A stretch of DNA of 41,441 nucleotides from Planctomycetota bacterium (GTDB lineage Bacteria; Planctomycetota; UBA8108; UBA1146), in contig JADHSM010000011.1 in assembly GCA_016776905.1 (NCBI GenBank), forward strand, positions 1 to 41,441, written 5' to 3'. The notes below the pieces were generated by a model that was not told the DNA's origin, did not search any database, and saw only the letters and a list, made by a program, of their open reading frames with translations. A program made the translations under genes and the position numbers. Each line of letters opens with the position of its first letter. Positions within the stretch are counted from its first letter, which is position 1. Of the stretch, positions 1-7,128 are shown piece by piece.

Positions 1-1035
1 TTTGGAGTGGTCTACTCCTTCGTAGGTTCATGGACGCTCTCCTATGAGACGGCGACAGAACTAGGAGTGGCTCAGTACCAATTGTTGGCGGGACCTCTAA
101 CAAATGCTGCCGATTCAACAGTGACTTCGATCGCGAAGTCGGACAGCCTAGGAGCCCCTCCTGTTGTTTCCGTGGTCGTGATCAATGGCGCATCGATACC
201 GATGAATGGTGTAGTTGCCGATACCCAGCTGATTCCGTTCACTCCAGAATTTGAGTTATCCATCCATGCACCCTCGACGGTGTATTACCCTGAAGCGACG
301 CCGGAGCAAGAGACCTTTACTGCGACCGTCAATTTGGAAGAACTGGTACTTCCCGGTACCGCTGCCGAAGATTTGTCTCAGGTTCAAGGCTATTCTTTTG
401 CTGTGGGTCATGATGCATCCCTGATGCAAATCAACAGCATTTCAACGGTGATCACTTCTGATACCGGTTTGGCCCCTGATTTTGTTCAGGATGATATCTA
501 CACCGATGGAGTCACTTCGGGTGTGGTCTTCAGTTTTCCAGGTCTTTGGACATTAGCCTTTGATAATTCACTCTCCCTTGCGTCGATTGAATATCAGTTG
601 GCTTCGGGAGCGTTGACAGGAGCATCGGGTTCCACATCGACTTCGATTTCCTTTGTAGGCACTTTGGGAAGCCCAGTTGTCGAAAATGTAGTTGTCGTCG
701 ATGGCGCCTCCATCTCCAGTTCACAGGTGAATGCCAATGCGGACCTGGTCCCCTTCACGGGCTCACGGTTTATTCGTGGCGATAGTACTCAGGACGGGAC
801 ACTCGATCTGGCGGATGGTATTGGAGTTCTCTCATACTTGTTCGCTGGAGGTTCTGCGACGTGCATGAAAGCTCTCGATCTCGACGGCTCGAATCACGTC
901 AGTATTTCTGACGGTGTTCAGGTGCTCTGTGCGATTTTCTGTGCGGGCTCCCCACCGCCTTCTGCTCCTTTTCCGGACTGTGGCGTGGATTTGGTCAGCA
1001 CATTGACATGTAACAGTTTCGGCGTGTGTCCATAA
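1..1035 (+). CDS. Cohesin-like/dockerin-type surface protein, 5' truncated
   Basis: The reading frame is open from the first base, so the N-terminus lies outside the window. Visible are the end of one beta-rich module and a complete second one; both run from GVVYSF/GVVFSF-like strands through a GxPxVxxVVVxxGxSI segment to a final xLxPF. They resemble the cohesin/carbohydrate-binding beta-sandwich modules of planctomycete secreted proteins. A dockerin-type pair follows: RGDSTQDGTLDLADG, then DLDGSNHVSISDG, the second poor at calcium ligands. The protein ends in a Pro-rich stretch and a Cys-containing tail (PFPDCG to the last CP). The gene at 13409-14731 has the same module order, so they are paralogues. 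It is probably exported or surface exposed; its ligand is unknown. Module similarity is seen directly; calcium binding is inferred from the family. Confidence 0.75.
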   Translation, partial: FGVVYSFVGSWTLSYETATELGVAQYQLLAGPLTNAADSTVTSIAKSDSLGAPPVVSVVVINGASIPMNGVVADTQLIPFTPEFELSIHAPSTVYYPEATPEQETFTATVNLEELVLPGTAAEDLSQVQGYSFAVGHDASLMQINSISTVITSDTGLAPDFVQDDIYTDGVTSGVVFSFPGLWTLAFDNSLSLASIEYQLASGALTGASGSTSTSISFVGTLGSPVVENVVVVDGASISSSQVNANADLVPFTGSRFIRGDSTQDGTLDLADGIGVLSYLFAGGSATCMKALDLDGSNHVSISDGVQVLCAIFCAGSPPPSAPFPDCGVDLVSTLTCNSFGVCP

Positions 1036-1209
1036 CGCGAGAGACGACATGAAATGGGACAGAGCACCGGTTGAGAAGCGTTGAGAAGGAGCCTCGGGAA
1101 GCCTTTAAAAGCATCTCGAGCGCCCCTTGGCAGTGCTTCCTCGGTCGCGTGCTTCTCGTCCCTGATTTCTCTTCGAGAGATCGTGTCCTTCGGAATACCT
1201 CTGTGTTGT

Positions 1210-1245
1210 TTCTGCTCCGGAAGGCTTATGCTATCTGGAGCAGAA
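1210..1245 (+). repeat. Inverted repeat in the leader of the CNBD gene
   Basis: TTCTGCTCC at 1210-1218 is perfectly complementary to GGAGCAGAA at 1237-1245, with an 18-nt loop. It lies in the 274-bp gap 1036-1309, about 65 bp before the CNBD start. The gap also holds a 10-bp near-perfect tandem duplication (GTTGAGAAG twice, about 1073-1091). No T-tract follows, so it does not look like a terminator; it may be an mRNA leader structure or operator. I see nothing else convincing in the gap. Confidence 0.4.
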
Positions 1246-1309
1246 GGTTTGATTCGGAGAACGCTCCGGACCTTTCATGGTCGAGTCCAGACGTTGCAGG
1301 AGTTTCATA

Positions 1310-1756
1310 ATGGATGCACCCCGTTTTGAAAGATATTCCGCGGTACCTCTCTTTGAGGGTCTTCAGCATGAAGAGATCGGTGCACTTCTCGGATATTCAG
1401 AGACGGTCGAAGTTGAAGCAGGCGATGTCGTTATCGATGAGGGCTCTTCCCCACAGTATTTTTATGTGATCGCAAAAGGGGTCTTAGATGTCGTTCTGAC
1501 CGACAAGGGAGAAACCCCTAAAGTGTTGGCGCGTCTTTCTGACTTGAGTTGTTTTGGAGAGATGGGTCTCGTCAATGACGCCCCTCATAGTGCCAGTGTT
1601 GTCGCCGTCGAGAATTCGAGACTGAGAAGATTCAGTATCGAAAAGTTTCATCAGTTGCTGGAGCTCGAAGACCGAGTGGTATATCGAATGATTTTGGGGT
1701 TGGCGCGCCTCATTTCTCACCGCCTCCAATCCAGCGATGACCGAAGGGTTCGATAA
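1310..1756 (+). CDS. Cyclic nucleotide-binding domain protein (stand-alone CNBD)
   Basis: A 148-residue protein consisting of little more than one CRP/PKA-type cyclic nucleotide-binding beta-roll (about residues 8-125). The phosphate-binding cassette is visible as FGEMGLVNDAPHSASV (82-97). In cAMP- and cGMP-binding members an Arg holds the cyclic phosphate just before the Ala; here that place is His93-Ser94, so ligand binding may be weakened or changed. There is no helix-turn-helix, kinase or channel segment after the domain. The ATG at 1310 has an AGGAG 7 nt upstream; an upstream in-frame ATG at 1277 has no such site. The next gene, 2 bp downstream, is a class II cyclic phosphodiesterase-like hydrolase, so the two are almost certainly co-transcribed. 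Domain call is secure; ligand unknown. Confidence 0.88.
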   Translation: MDAPRFERYSAVPLFEGLQHEEIGALLGYSETVEVEAGDVVIDEGSSPQYFYVIAKGVLDVVLTDKGETPKVLARLSDLSCFGEMGLVNDAPHSASVVAVENSRLRRFSIEKFHQLLELEDRVVYRMILGLARLISHRLQSSDDRRVR

Positions 1757-1758
1757 CC

Positions 1759-2541
1759 TTGAAGGTACAATTGATTCCCTCGACAGTCGGGGGCTCCGGG
1801 AAGCATCAACTTCTCAGTTCATTTCTTATTGATGAAAAAATATGCGTGGATGCCGGGTCTATCGGTTTTCATTTAGATCTAAACTTACAATTAAGTGTGA
1901 AGCATATTTTTCTGACTCACGGACATAGTGATCACCTCGCCAGTTTACCGATTTTCTTGGATGCTCATTTCGGTGAAGGATCAGAAGACCCCATACCCGT
2001 TGTGATTCATGCCGACGAGGCCACCTCTAAGACGATTATGGAAGATGTCCTCAATGATCGTCATTGGCCTGATTTCTTTCGTATTTCGGAGGAAAACAAT
2101 CTGGGAATGATTGAGCTGAGGCGAGTGATTCCTGGGGAAGTACTCGAGATCGAAGGATATAAGATCACGCCGGTACGAGTGGACCATGTGGTGGATACCT
2201 TGGCATATGTCGTCGAAAAAGATGGTTCGGCACTCGCGGTTGTTACAGATACCGGTCCTACCGATGAGATTTGGGAAGTGTGCTCCAAGATAAAGGGTTT
2301 GAATACCGTGATATTGGAACTGTCATTCCCTGACAGTCTGCAATGGTTGGCAGAGGTTTCGAAACACCTGACGACCTCCGACTTCGTCAAAGAAAGAGCA
2401 AAGCTACCCGGCGCAGATGGGCTGCGATTCCTAGCCGTCCATCTCAAGGTGAATCAATACGACAATATTGTTCGTGAACTCAATGCTCTAGAGTTACCCG
2501 GTGTGGAAGTGATGCAGCCTGGAGTGGATTACAGTTTCTAG
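1759..2541 (+). CDS. Metallo-beta-lactamase-fold hydrolase, class II cyclic nucleotide phosphodiesterase-like
   Basis: 260 residues with the MBL metal motif THGHSDH (His54, His56, Asp58, His59), a later VDHVVDTLAYVVE strand, a VVTDTGPTD Asp motif and a C-terminal VHLKVNQYD His. The order matches class II 3',5'-cyclic nucleotide phosphodiesterases (yeast Pde1 and Vibrio CpdP family): a VDAG segment, HxHxDH followed by a LASLPIFLD helix, an ELSFPD strand followed by a KHL segment (SGHL-like in the family), and a terminal HxK segment. The family hydrolyses cAMP or cGMP. The start is TTG at 1759, two bases after the upstream stop; translational coupling is likely and no ATG offers an alternative. 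Adjacency to the CNBD protein supports a cyclic-nucleotide role. A generic MBL hydrolase such as an RNase Z relative is the main alternative. Confidence 0.7.
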   Translation: MKVQLIPSTVGGSGKHQLLSSFLIDEKICVDAGSIGFHLDLNLQLSVKHIFLTHGHSDHLASLPIFLDAHFGEGSEDPIPVVIHADEATSKTIMEDVLNDRHWPDFFRISEENNLGMIELRRVIPGEVLEIEGYKITPVRVDHVVDTLAYVVEKDGSALAVVTDTGPTDEIWEVCSKIKGLNTVILELSFPDSLQWLAEVSKHLTTSDFVKERAKLPGADGLRFLAVHLKVNQYDNIVRELNALELPGVEVMQPGVDYSF

Positions 2542-2628
2542 GGGTGCGTTCCTGTTGGTGGCGTCTGTTCAGTTTGTGGATCGGTAGGGTGGCCTCAAGT
2601 CCAGCCTCAATAATTAGAGGAGACAGTC

Positions 2629-3546
2629 ATGAGTCTTGACCGGAGAAAGTTTCTTTCATCTGCTGCTTTGGGTGCTGCTGCCGCAGCGAGTATTCCGGCA
2701 GCGAGTATTCCCGCACTTGCGAATGATGATGAAGCCCGCAGCTTGGGTGACGGCACTCCACTCCCTTGGGGGAAAACGCGTTTCGCCGTGAATATTGAGA
2801 TGTGGGGATTCGGCGGAGGTCCTGCGCAGAACCGTATTCGTGAGGCTGCCAAGTTGGGTTATCCCGCCGTCGAGTTCTGGCCCTGGAGGGGCAAGGATCT
2901 GGAGCAGATTCGTATCGCTTGTGAAGAGACCGGCATCGAAGTGGCACAGTTCACTGCATGGCCTTTCAGTCCAGGTATGAACGACCCTAAAAATCATGAC
3001 AAGATCGAAAAAGAGATCGCAGCCTCCATCGAGACCGCTCAGAAACTCAAGGCTCGGAAAATGACAGTCATCGCAGGTAATGATCAGCCCGGAATGACTC
3101 AAGAACAGATGCATGAGAATGTGATAACGGGATTGAAGCGATTTGCACCGATGGCCGAAGAAGCCGGAGTCATGCTAATACTTGAGCCGATGAATATTCG
3201 AGTTGATCACAAAGGGCATTGTCTTTATGGAAGTCCAGAAGCTGTGCGTATCTGTCGAGAAGTAGATTCTCCTATGGTGAAGATCAACTGGGATCTCTAT
3301 CACATGCAGATCACAGAAGGTGATCTCTGTCGAAGGATGCGCGAGGGTTGGGACCAGGTGGGTTATCTGCAACTGGCCGACAATCCTGGTCGTAGGGAAC
3401 CGGGTACGGGAGAGATCGACTACTCACGTGTCTTTAAAGAGGCATGGGATTTAGGGTACAGAGACTATATCGGTCTTGAATGTTCTCCCAGTGGAAATGA
3501 AATTCGAGCGACTGAACGGGTCAAAGCGGCCGACGTCTGGTCATGA
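2629..3546 (+). CDS. Exported hydroxypyruvate isomerase-like TIM-barrel protein
   Basis: 305 residues. The N-terminus is a Tat signal (DRRKFLSSAALGAAAAAS), so the protein is probably folded in the cytoplasm and exported. The mature part is an AP endonuclease family 2/xylose isomerase-like TIM barrel. Features typical of hydroxypyruvate isomerase (Hyi) are ILEPMNIR (metal-ligand Glu), INWDLYHMQITEGDL, GYLQLADNPGRREPGTGEI and YIGLECSPSGN. Hyi interconverts hydroxypyruvate and tartronate semialdehyde, but periplasmic homologues in Planctomycetota have no settled substrate. The ATG at 2629 has a TTAGAGGAG site upstream. The signal region carries a 15-bp tandem duplication. Fold is secure; substrate is inferred. 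Confidence 0.85.
   Translation: MSLDRRKFLSSAALGAAAAASIPAASIPALANDDEARSLGDGTPLPWGKTRFAVNIEMWGFGGGPAQNRIREAAKLGYPAVEFWPWRGKDLEQIRIACEETGIEVAQFTAWPFSPGMNDPKNHDKIEKEIAASIETAQKLKARKMTVIAGNDQPGMTQEQMHENVITGLKRFAPMAEEAGVMLILEPMNIRVDHKGHCLYGSPEAVRICREVDSPMVKINWDLYHMQITEGDLCRRMREGWDQVGYLQLADNPGRREPGTGEIDYSRVFKEAWDLGYRDYIGLECSPSGNEIRATERVKAADVWS
2683..2712 (+). repeat. 15-bp tandem duplication in a Tat signal peptide
   Basis: Two consecutive 15-bp units, 2683-2697 and 2698-2712, differ only at the last base. They encode AASIP twice in the h/c-region of the signal of the Hyi-like protein. The duplication keeps the frame and lengthens the signal by five residues. Confidence 0.8.
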
Positions 3547-3586
3547 TTCCAACATTGTTGTTGTCATTGAAGAAAGAAGAATCTTA

Positions 3587-4183
3587 ATGCGGAGCATAAC
3601 ACTGCTGGTTATTTCTTTGTTGTTGTTGTTGACGCCGGGTTGTCAGCAATCGTTGCATCCGTTTCTATCCATGGATGATTGCATTATTGACAAGAATCTA
3701 GTGGGCACTTGGATGGCGGATGACTCTCGCTGGGTTTTTACTCAAAGGAAAAACGATAAACAGTATGAACTGGTGGTCTCCGAGGAAGGAAGGGAAACCT
3801 CTCATCTCTTGGTGCGTCTTGGAAAAGTAGGGAACGAGTTATTCTTAGATTTCTCCTATAACAATAAAAAGAGAACACCTAGGCCGGATTTGGAAGAGGC
3901 GACCAATTTACCCGTACACCTTTTTGCTCATGTTCGTCAAATCCGACCGGTTCTTCAGATCGCATTTCCAAATCCCGATTGGATAGAGAATGTTCTTGTT
4001 AGTAATCCGAAAGTCCTGAAGCATGAAGTGATAGAAGGCTCGAACGCAGACAGCGTAATATTGACGGCTGGAACCGAAGAGCTGCAAGGGTTTTTCTCTA
4101 AGCAGGTCGAGAACGAAGAATTGTTTGATAAGTATAGTCAGTTTCAGTTCATAGATCCTGAGCCACCTGTAAAAGAAAATTAA
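3587..4183 (+). CDS. Predicted lipoprotein, unknown function
   Basis: 198 residues. The ATG at 3587 gives a compact lipoprotein signal: MRS, a Leu-rich core, then lipobox LLTPGC with the acceptor Cys around residue 20. Earlier in-frame codons overlap the upstream gene and would only add a hydrophilic extension. The mature protein contains LVGTWMADDSRWVF and later YELVVSEEG segments, reminiscent of small lipocalin-like 'GTW' beta proteins, but I cannot name a family. It follows the Hyi-like gene by 40 bp on the same strand and is convergent with the hydrolase gene. Confidence 0.7.
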   Translation: MRSITLLVISLLLLLTPGCQQSLHPFLSMDDCIIDKNLVGTWMADDSRWVFTQRKNDKQYELVVSEEGRETSHLLVRLGKVGNELFLDFSYNNKKRTPRPDLEEATNLPVHLFAHVRQIRPVLQIAFPNPDWIENVLVSNPKVLKHEVIEGSNADSVILTAGTEELQGFFSKQVENEELFDKYSQFQFIDPEPPVKEN

Positions 4184-4234
4184 TCTGAGAATGAATTCGC
4201 CAAAGGCGGAATGAGGGAATGATATTTCCTTGGC

Positions 4235-5086
4235 TTAGTGTCCATTGATGAATGATTTCAGAGCTTCCAGTGCGGGCCCTTTTCGTCGTGAATCGTTATG
4301 ACGGCCTCCCGGTATTTCAACAAACTCTGTAAATTCCGGGTTCAATTCTGCGAGACGTTTTCCCTGTTGAAAAGGAACGATCTGATCAGCACTTCCATGA
4401 AGGATGAGGGTGGGGCACTTGACCGATTCAATGAATCCTTCGTTCTTAAAATGGTATTTTTTTAACCAAGAAGGCACCCAGCCAAGTCCTCTTGATTTCG
4501 CCATTTCTTCGAGCGAAAGAAAAGGTGAATCGAGAATCAGTGCCGACGCCCACCTCGCGCATTGTGTCGCAGCAAATGCTCCGAGACTTCGACCATAAAG
4601 AATGACGTTGTCGGTGCCGGCGAGTGATTGAGCTTCGAAGATGGCTTGCCGAGTATCGCTCAGTAGCCCCCATCGATCGGGTGCCCCCTCCGATTTGCCA
4701 TATCCTCGGTAATCAAAAAGTAGAACAGGCCATCCTTGTGACTGTAAAAATTCGGCAACAGCAAAGCGATGTGAAACATTACCTGCGTTGCCGTGGCAGT
4801 AGACGATGACTCGATCTGCACCTTTAACAGGGAACCACGCAGCAGACAGATTCAGGGTTTTGTAAGAGGTTATCGTTTCAGACAGATTCAGAGTTTTGTA
4901 AGAGGTTATCGTTTCAGGAGATTTGAAAATCAACTCGGTGGCGCTAGCGGGCAAGTCTCGCGCCCATTCACTGCTAGGGGCGAAGACGAGACGGTGTTCC
5001 AATCCACGAATAGTGAAGAAAGTGAAAACTAATAATCCCACGTAAAATATAATCTGAAGTCTTCGATCGTTCAGTATCTGAAACAA
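4235..5086 (-). CDS. Membrane-anchored alpha/beta hydrolase (BEM46/YqkD-like)
   Basis: 283 residues. An N-terminal hydrophobic segment (about 10-26) should anchor it in the inner membrane. The alpha/beta hydrolase core follows: oxyanion region YCHGNAGNVSHR, nucleophile elbow YGRSLGAF (Ser167), acid HGSADQIVPF (Asp234) and base GGRHND (His263). The order and the FDYRGYGKSEG strand match the serine hydrolases annotated as BEM46/YqkD-like. Substrate unknown. The start is TTG at 5086, with GGAGAGGA upstream at suitable spacing. Residues 58-69 and 70-81 are an exact peptide duplication (ETITSYKTLNLS), caused by a 36-bp tandem repeat just before the catalytic core. The catalytic triad is intact, so the gene is probably functional despite the insertion. 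Confidence 0.88.
   Translation of the reverse strand: MFQILNDRRLQIIFYVGLLVFTFFTIRGLEHRLVFAPSSEWARDLPASATELIFKSPETITSYKTLNLSETITSYKTLNLSAAWFPVKGADRVIVYCHGNAGNVSHRFAVAEFLQSQGWPVLLFDYRGYGKSEGAPDRWGLLSDTRQAIFEAQSLAGTDNVILYGRSLGAFAATQCARWASALILDSPFLSLEEMAKSRGLGWVPSWLKKYHFKNEGFIESVKCPTLILHGSADQIVPFQQGKRLAELNPEFTEFVEIPGGRHNDSRRKGPALEALKSFINGH
4845..4916 (-). repeat. 36-bp tandem duplication inside the alpha/beta hydrolase gene
   Basis: Units 4845-4880 and 4881-4916 differ at one base (G at 4856 versus A at 4892). The mismatch is silent: both units encode the same 12 residues, so the duplication looks recent. It keeps the reading frame. Confidence 0.9.
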
Positions 5087-5153
5087 TGTAGATTCCTCTC
5101 CGGCAAGTATTCTACCTATCAGTCGAAGAAATGAGGAGCATGTTATTATCGCT

Positions 5154-5175
5154 AGTGAATCTGTTATGATTCACT
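5154..5175. repeat. Inverted repeat between divergent genes
   Basis: AGTGAATC (5154-5161) and GATTCACT (5168-5175) form a perfect 8-bp inverted repeat with a 6-nt spacer. It lies in the short region between the minus-strand hydrolase start and the plus-strand DsbD-like start at 5211, 36 bp upstream of the latter. It could be an operator or a leader hairpin; no family match is visible. Confidence 0.4.
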
Positions 5176-5210
5176 TCTGTGTCTATTCTTTCTTTAAAGG
5201 AGTTCTTGGC

Positions 5211-6254
5211 ATGTGTCTCTCGTCTCGGTATCTCTCTTCTCGGTATCTCCCGTCTCGGTATCTCTCGTCTCGGTGTCTCCCGTCTCGGTATCTCTTGAAG
5301 CGATCCCTATATACGTTTTGGATGCTGTGTTTAGTTCTTGTCCCCCTGACAACGCAGGCGCAGGGCGGGTTGCTGGACGACCTTGAAGAAGACAATCCCT
5401 GTTCAGTAGAGTTGATTTCAACGGTCTCGGCATTCCAAGTTGGAGTCCCTTTTGAAGTGGGAGTTTTCGTTAAACCCATCAAGGATTGGCATGGATATTG
5501 GCACTCTCCTCGCGATGGGGGTGATTCCCCGGAAGTGTCTTGGAACCTTCCCAAAGGCTGGAAGGTATCAGAGCCTAAATTTCCAGTTCCGGTACGGATG
5601 GTGGAAACGGGAAACCTGATCGCATACGGATATAAGAATCCTTTTATGATTCGGTATGTGCTGACACCGGCGAGTTCTGAAGAGGCCGATAGTGCTGAAG
5701 CATTGCTTGAAAAAGAGAAGATTCTCATCACCGCTGATGTCAGTTGGCAGGTTTGCAAAACTACCTGTATCTATGGAGAAAGTTTTGTGAAGCTGTCCCT
5801 TCAAAAGTCTTCGGCAGCTGTTGTGGATTCACGAGGGCAGAAATTGTTGGCGATTTGGAATTCTCGGTATCCCAAGCCTGTCGATCAGATCAGAGGATTC
5901 CACTTCGAGCAGGAGTGGCGAGCGGGACAGGGGCCGGAAGGATCTGCAGGTGCATGGACACTCCGTTGGGCGCGAACGAAAGACGATGTGCGCCCGGCTG
6001 TGCCCGTGAATTGGCGGGTATTTCCCCATGGACTCGTTGCAGGGATTCTGAGTGAGGGTAAAGTCCGCCCCTGGAATCCGAACCTTGAGGTCCATAAAGG
6101 TCTGAAGTTGGGCAAACAGGTCACATTTTTCGTCATGGATGCAGGATCGGACTTCCATCCCGGCCAGTTGGGTGCAACGATGGTTCCTAGTCCTGGAAAA
6201 GCAAAAGGGCCAGTGCCGGGTTTTCCTGCTGTCGAGTGGCGCGGGAAGCCTTAA
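5211..6254 (+). CDS. Exported DsbD N-terminal-domain-like protein (protein-disulfide reductase family)
   Basis: 347 residues. After an odd repetitive N-region (five copies of SRYLS/P-like units) comes a hydrophobic core (about 33-48) and a cleavage site near TTQAQ, so the protein is exported. The mature part resembles the N-terminal periplasmic domain of DsbD/ScsB: KPIKDWHGYWHSPRDGGDSP matches the family's GWHxYWxxPGDSG, and WQVCKTTCIYGE (Cys182, Cys186) matches the C-x3-C active-site loop. Unlike full DsbD there is no transmembrane electron-transfer domain and no C-terminal thioredoxin domain. The next gene encodes a redoxin, so the pair may handle thiol chemistry in the periplasm. The ATG at 5211 is chosen for AAGGAG 8 nt upstream. 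Confidence 0.82.
   Translation: MCLSSRYLSSRYLPSRYLSSRCLPSRYLLKRSLYTFWMLCLVLVPLTTQAQGGLLDDLEEDNPCSVELISTVSAFQVGVPFEVGVFVKPIKDWHGYWHSPRDGGDSPEVSWNLPKGWKVSEPKFPVPVRMVETGNLIAYGYKNPFMIRYVLTPASSEEADSAEALLEKEKILITADVSWQVCKTTCIYGESFVKLSLQKSSAAVVDSRGQKLLAIWNSRYPKPVDQIRGFHFEQEWRAGQGPEGSAGAWTLRWARTKDDVRPAVPVNWRVFPHGLVAGILSEGKVRPWNPNLEVHKGLKLGKQVTFFVMDAGSDFHPGQLGATMVPSPGKAKGPVPGFPAVEWRGKP
5221..5295 (+). repeat. Five 15-bp tandem repeats at the start of the DsbD-like gene
   Basis: Five units of 15 bp with consensus CGTCTCGGTATCTCY (5221-5235, 5236-5250, 5251-5265, 5266-5280, 5281-5295). Odd units end in T and even units end in C, suggesting a 30-bp unit that was later duplicated. They encode Arg/Ser/Tyr/Leu repeats in the n-region of the signal peptide, only four codons after the start. 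Copy number changes would lengthen or shorten the n-region without a frameshift. Confidence 0.92.
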
Positions 6255-6325
6255 GGGTATCTCAGCTTTTCCTCAACGATCAATTTGAAACATATAAACT
6301 TTGAACTCATGAAATGGAGATCACC

Positions 6326-6880
6326 ATGAAACAACTCTTGATCCTGCTGACACTCAGTGTCGCAATGGGATCTGCGCTTCTCTTCGCAGATGAGAAGAAG
6401 CAGGAGAAAATCGAAGGCGCACAGATCACTTTCTCGTTGAAAGACTTGGACGGTAAAGTTCACAAGTCTGCCGACATGAAAGATAAAATCATCGTTCTTG
6501 AATGGACCGAATCGGGTTGTCCCGCAGTGAAGCCTATTTATAAGAATAAAAAGGTTCAAGAAGCCGCTGCCGCCATGAAGAAAAAAGGCGTTGAATGGTT
6601 CTCTGTCTGCTCCACTCACTACAACACAGTGGCAGGCCTGAAAAAGTTCAAAGAGAGCTACAAAGTCGACCACAAAATTCTTCAGGATTTTGACGGTAAG
6701 CTGGGCAAAAAGATCGGCGCCAAAAAGACACCTCACTGCTTTGTTATTAAGAATGGCAAGGTTCTTTATCAGGGAGCGTTTGATGATCGTCGTTCCGGAG
6801 AGAATTACGTAACAAAAGCTGTCGAGGAGATTCTCGCCGGCAAAGAGGTTTCTACTCCCCGCACACGGGCGTATGGCTGA
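6326..6880 (+). CDS. Exported redoxin/AhpC-TSA-type thioredoxin-fold protein
   Basis: 184 residues from the ATG at 6326, which has GGAG 6 nt upstream and begins directly with a Sec signal (MKQLLILLTLSVAMG). An earlier ATG at 6314 would put acidic residues in front of it. The fold is the peroxiredoxin-like thioredoxin family: IIVLEWTESGCPAVKPIY carries Cys65, FSVCSTHYNTV follows, and GAKKTPHCFVI occupies the cis-Pro loop. There is no CxxC: Cys65 is followed by Pro-Ala-Val, so a single peroxidatic-type Cys is likely, with Cys95 or Cys138 as possible partners. The family's usual TPE(V/I)F is TPHCF here, an unusual Cys. It probably acts with the upstream DsbD-N-like protein; that is inference from adjacency. 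Confidence 0.82.
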   Translation: MKQLLILLTLSVAMGSALLFADEKKQEKIEGAQITFSLKDLDGKVHKSADMKDKIIVLEWTESGCPAVKPIYKNKKVQEAAAAMKKKGVEWFSVCSTHYNTVAGLKKFKESYKVDHKILQDFDGKLGKKIGAKKTPHCFVIKNGKVLYQGAFDDRRSGENYVTKAVEEILAGKEVSTPRTRAYG

Positions 6881-6894
6881 AGCGTCAAGTACAA

Positions 6895-6915
6895 GAAGTC
6901 GTAGTTTACGACTTC
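6895..6915 (+). repeat. Perfect hairpin downstream of the redoxin gene
   Basis: GAAGTCGTA (6895-6903) and TACGACTTC (6907-6915) form a perfect 9-bp stem with a 3-nt loop, 15 bp after the stop. No T-tract follows. It sits just before the strong terminator at 6932-6973 and may protect the transcript 3' end. Confidence 0.55.
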
Positions 6916-6931
6916 ATGATTCTTGAAGATC

Positions 6932-6973
6932 AAATGGGCCCTGAAGACGAGAAGTCTTCAGGGCTCATTTTTT
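6932..6973 (+). terminator. Intrinsic terminator after the redoxin gene
   Basis: An 11-bp perfect stem, GCCCTGAAGAC (6938-6948) with GTCTTCAGGGC (6954-6964) and a 5-nt loop. It extends outward through a G-T pair and AAATG/CATTT and ends in a run of Ts to 6973. It ends the DsbD-like/redoxin transcript. The remaining 155 bp before the next gene contain only an unremarkable A/T-rich stretch. Confidence 0.9.
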
Positions 6974-7128
6974 GTAGGTGAGCCTTATCTCCCTGCTCAT
7001 GAATCCGGAAACCGTTACTGATCTTTTACGATTATGGGGCTTTAAAAGGTACTCTGAGTGTATCGAGTATAGGGTTTGGCCTTATTTCACTGTAAAATCG
7101 GGAACTGACCCGAAATCCGAGGAGCCCC

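Noticed and set aside
5221..5295. CRISPR-like array
   Set aside because: The units are contiguous 15-mers without spacers and lie inside a coding region, so this is a simple tandem repeat.
5183..5758. Minus-strand open frame with ETRDTETGD-like repeats
   Set aside because: It is the reverse complement of the 15-bp repeats within the DsbD-like gene, whose plus-strand frame has a signal peptide and conserved motifs.
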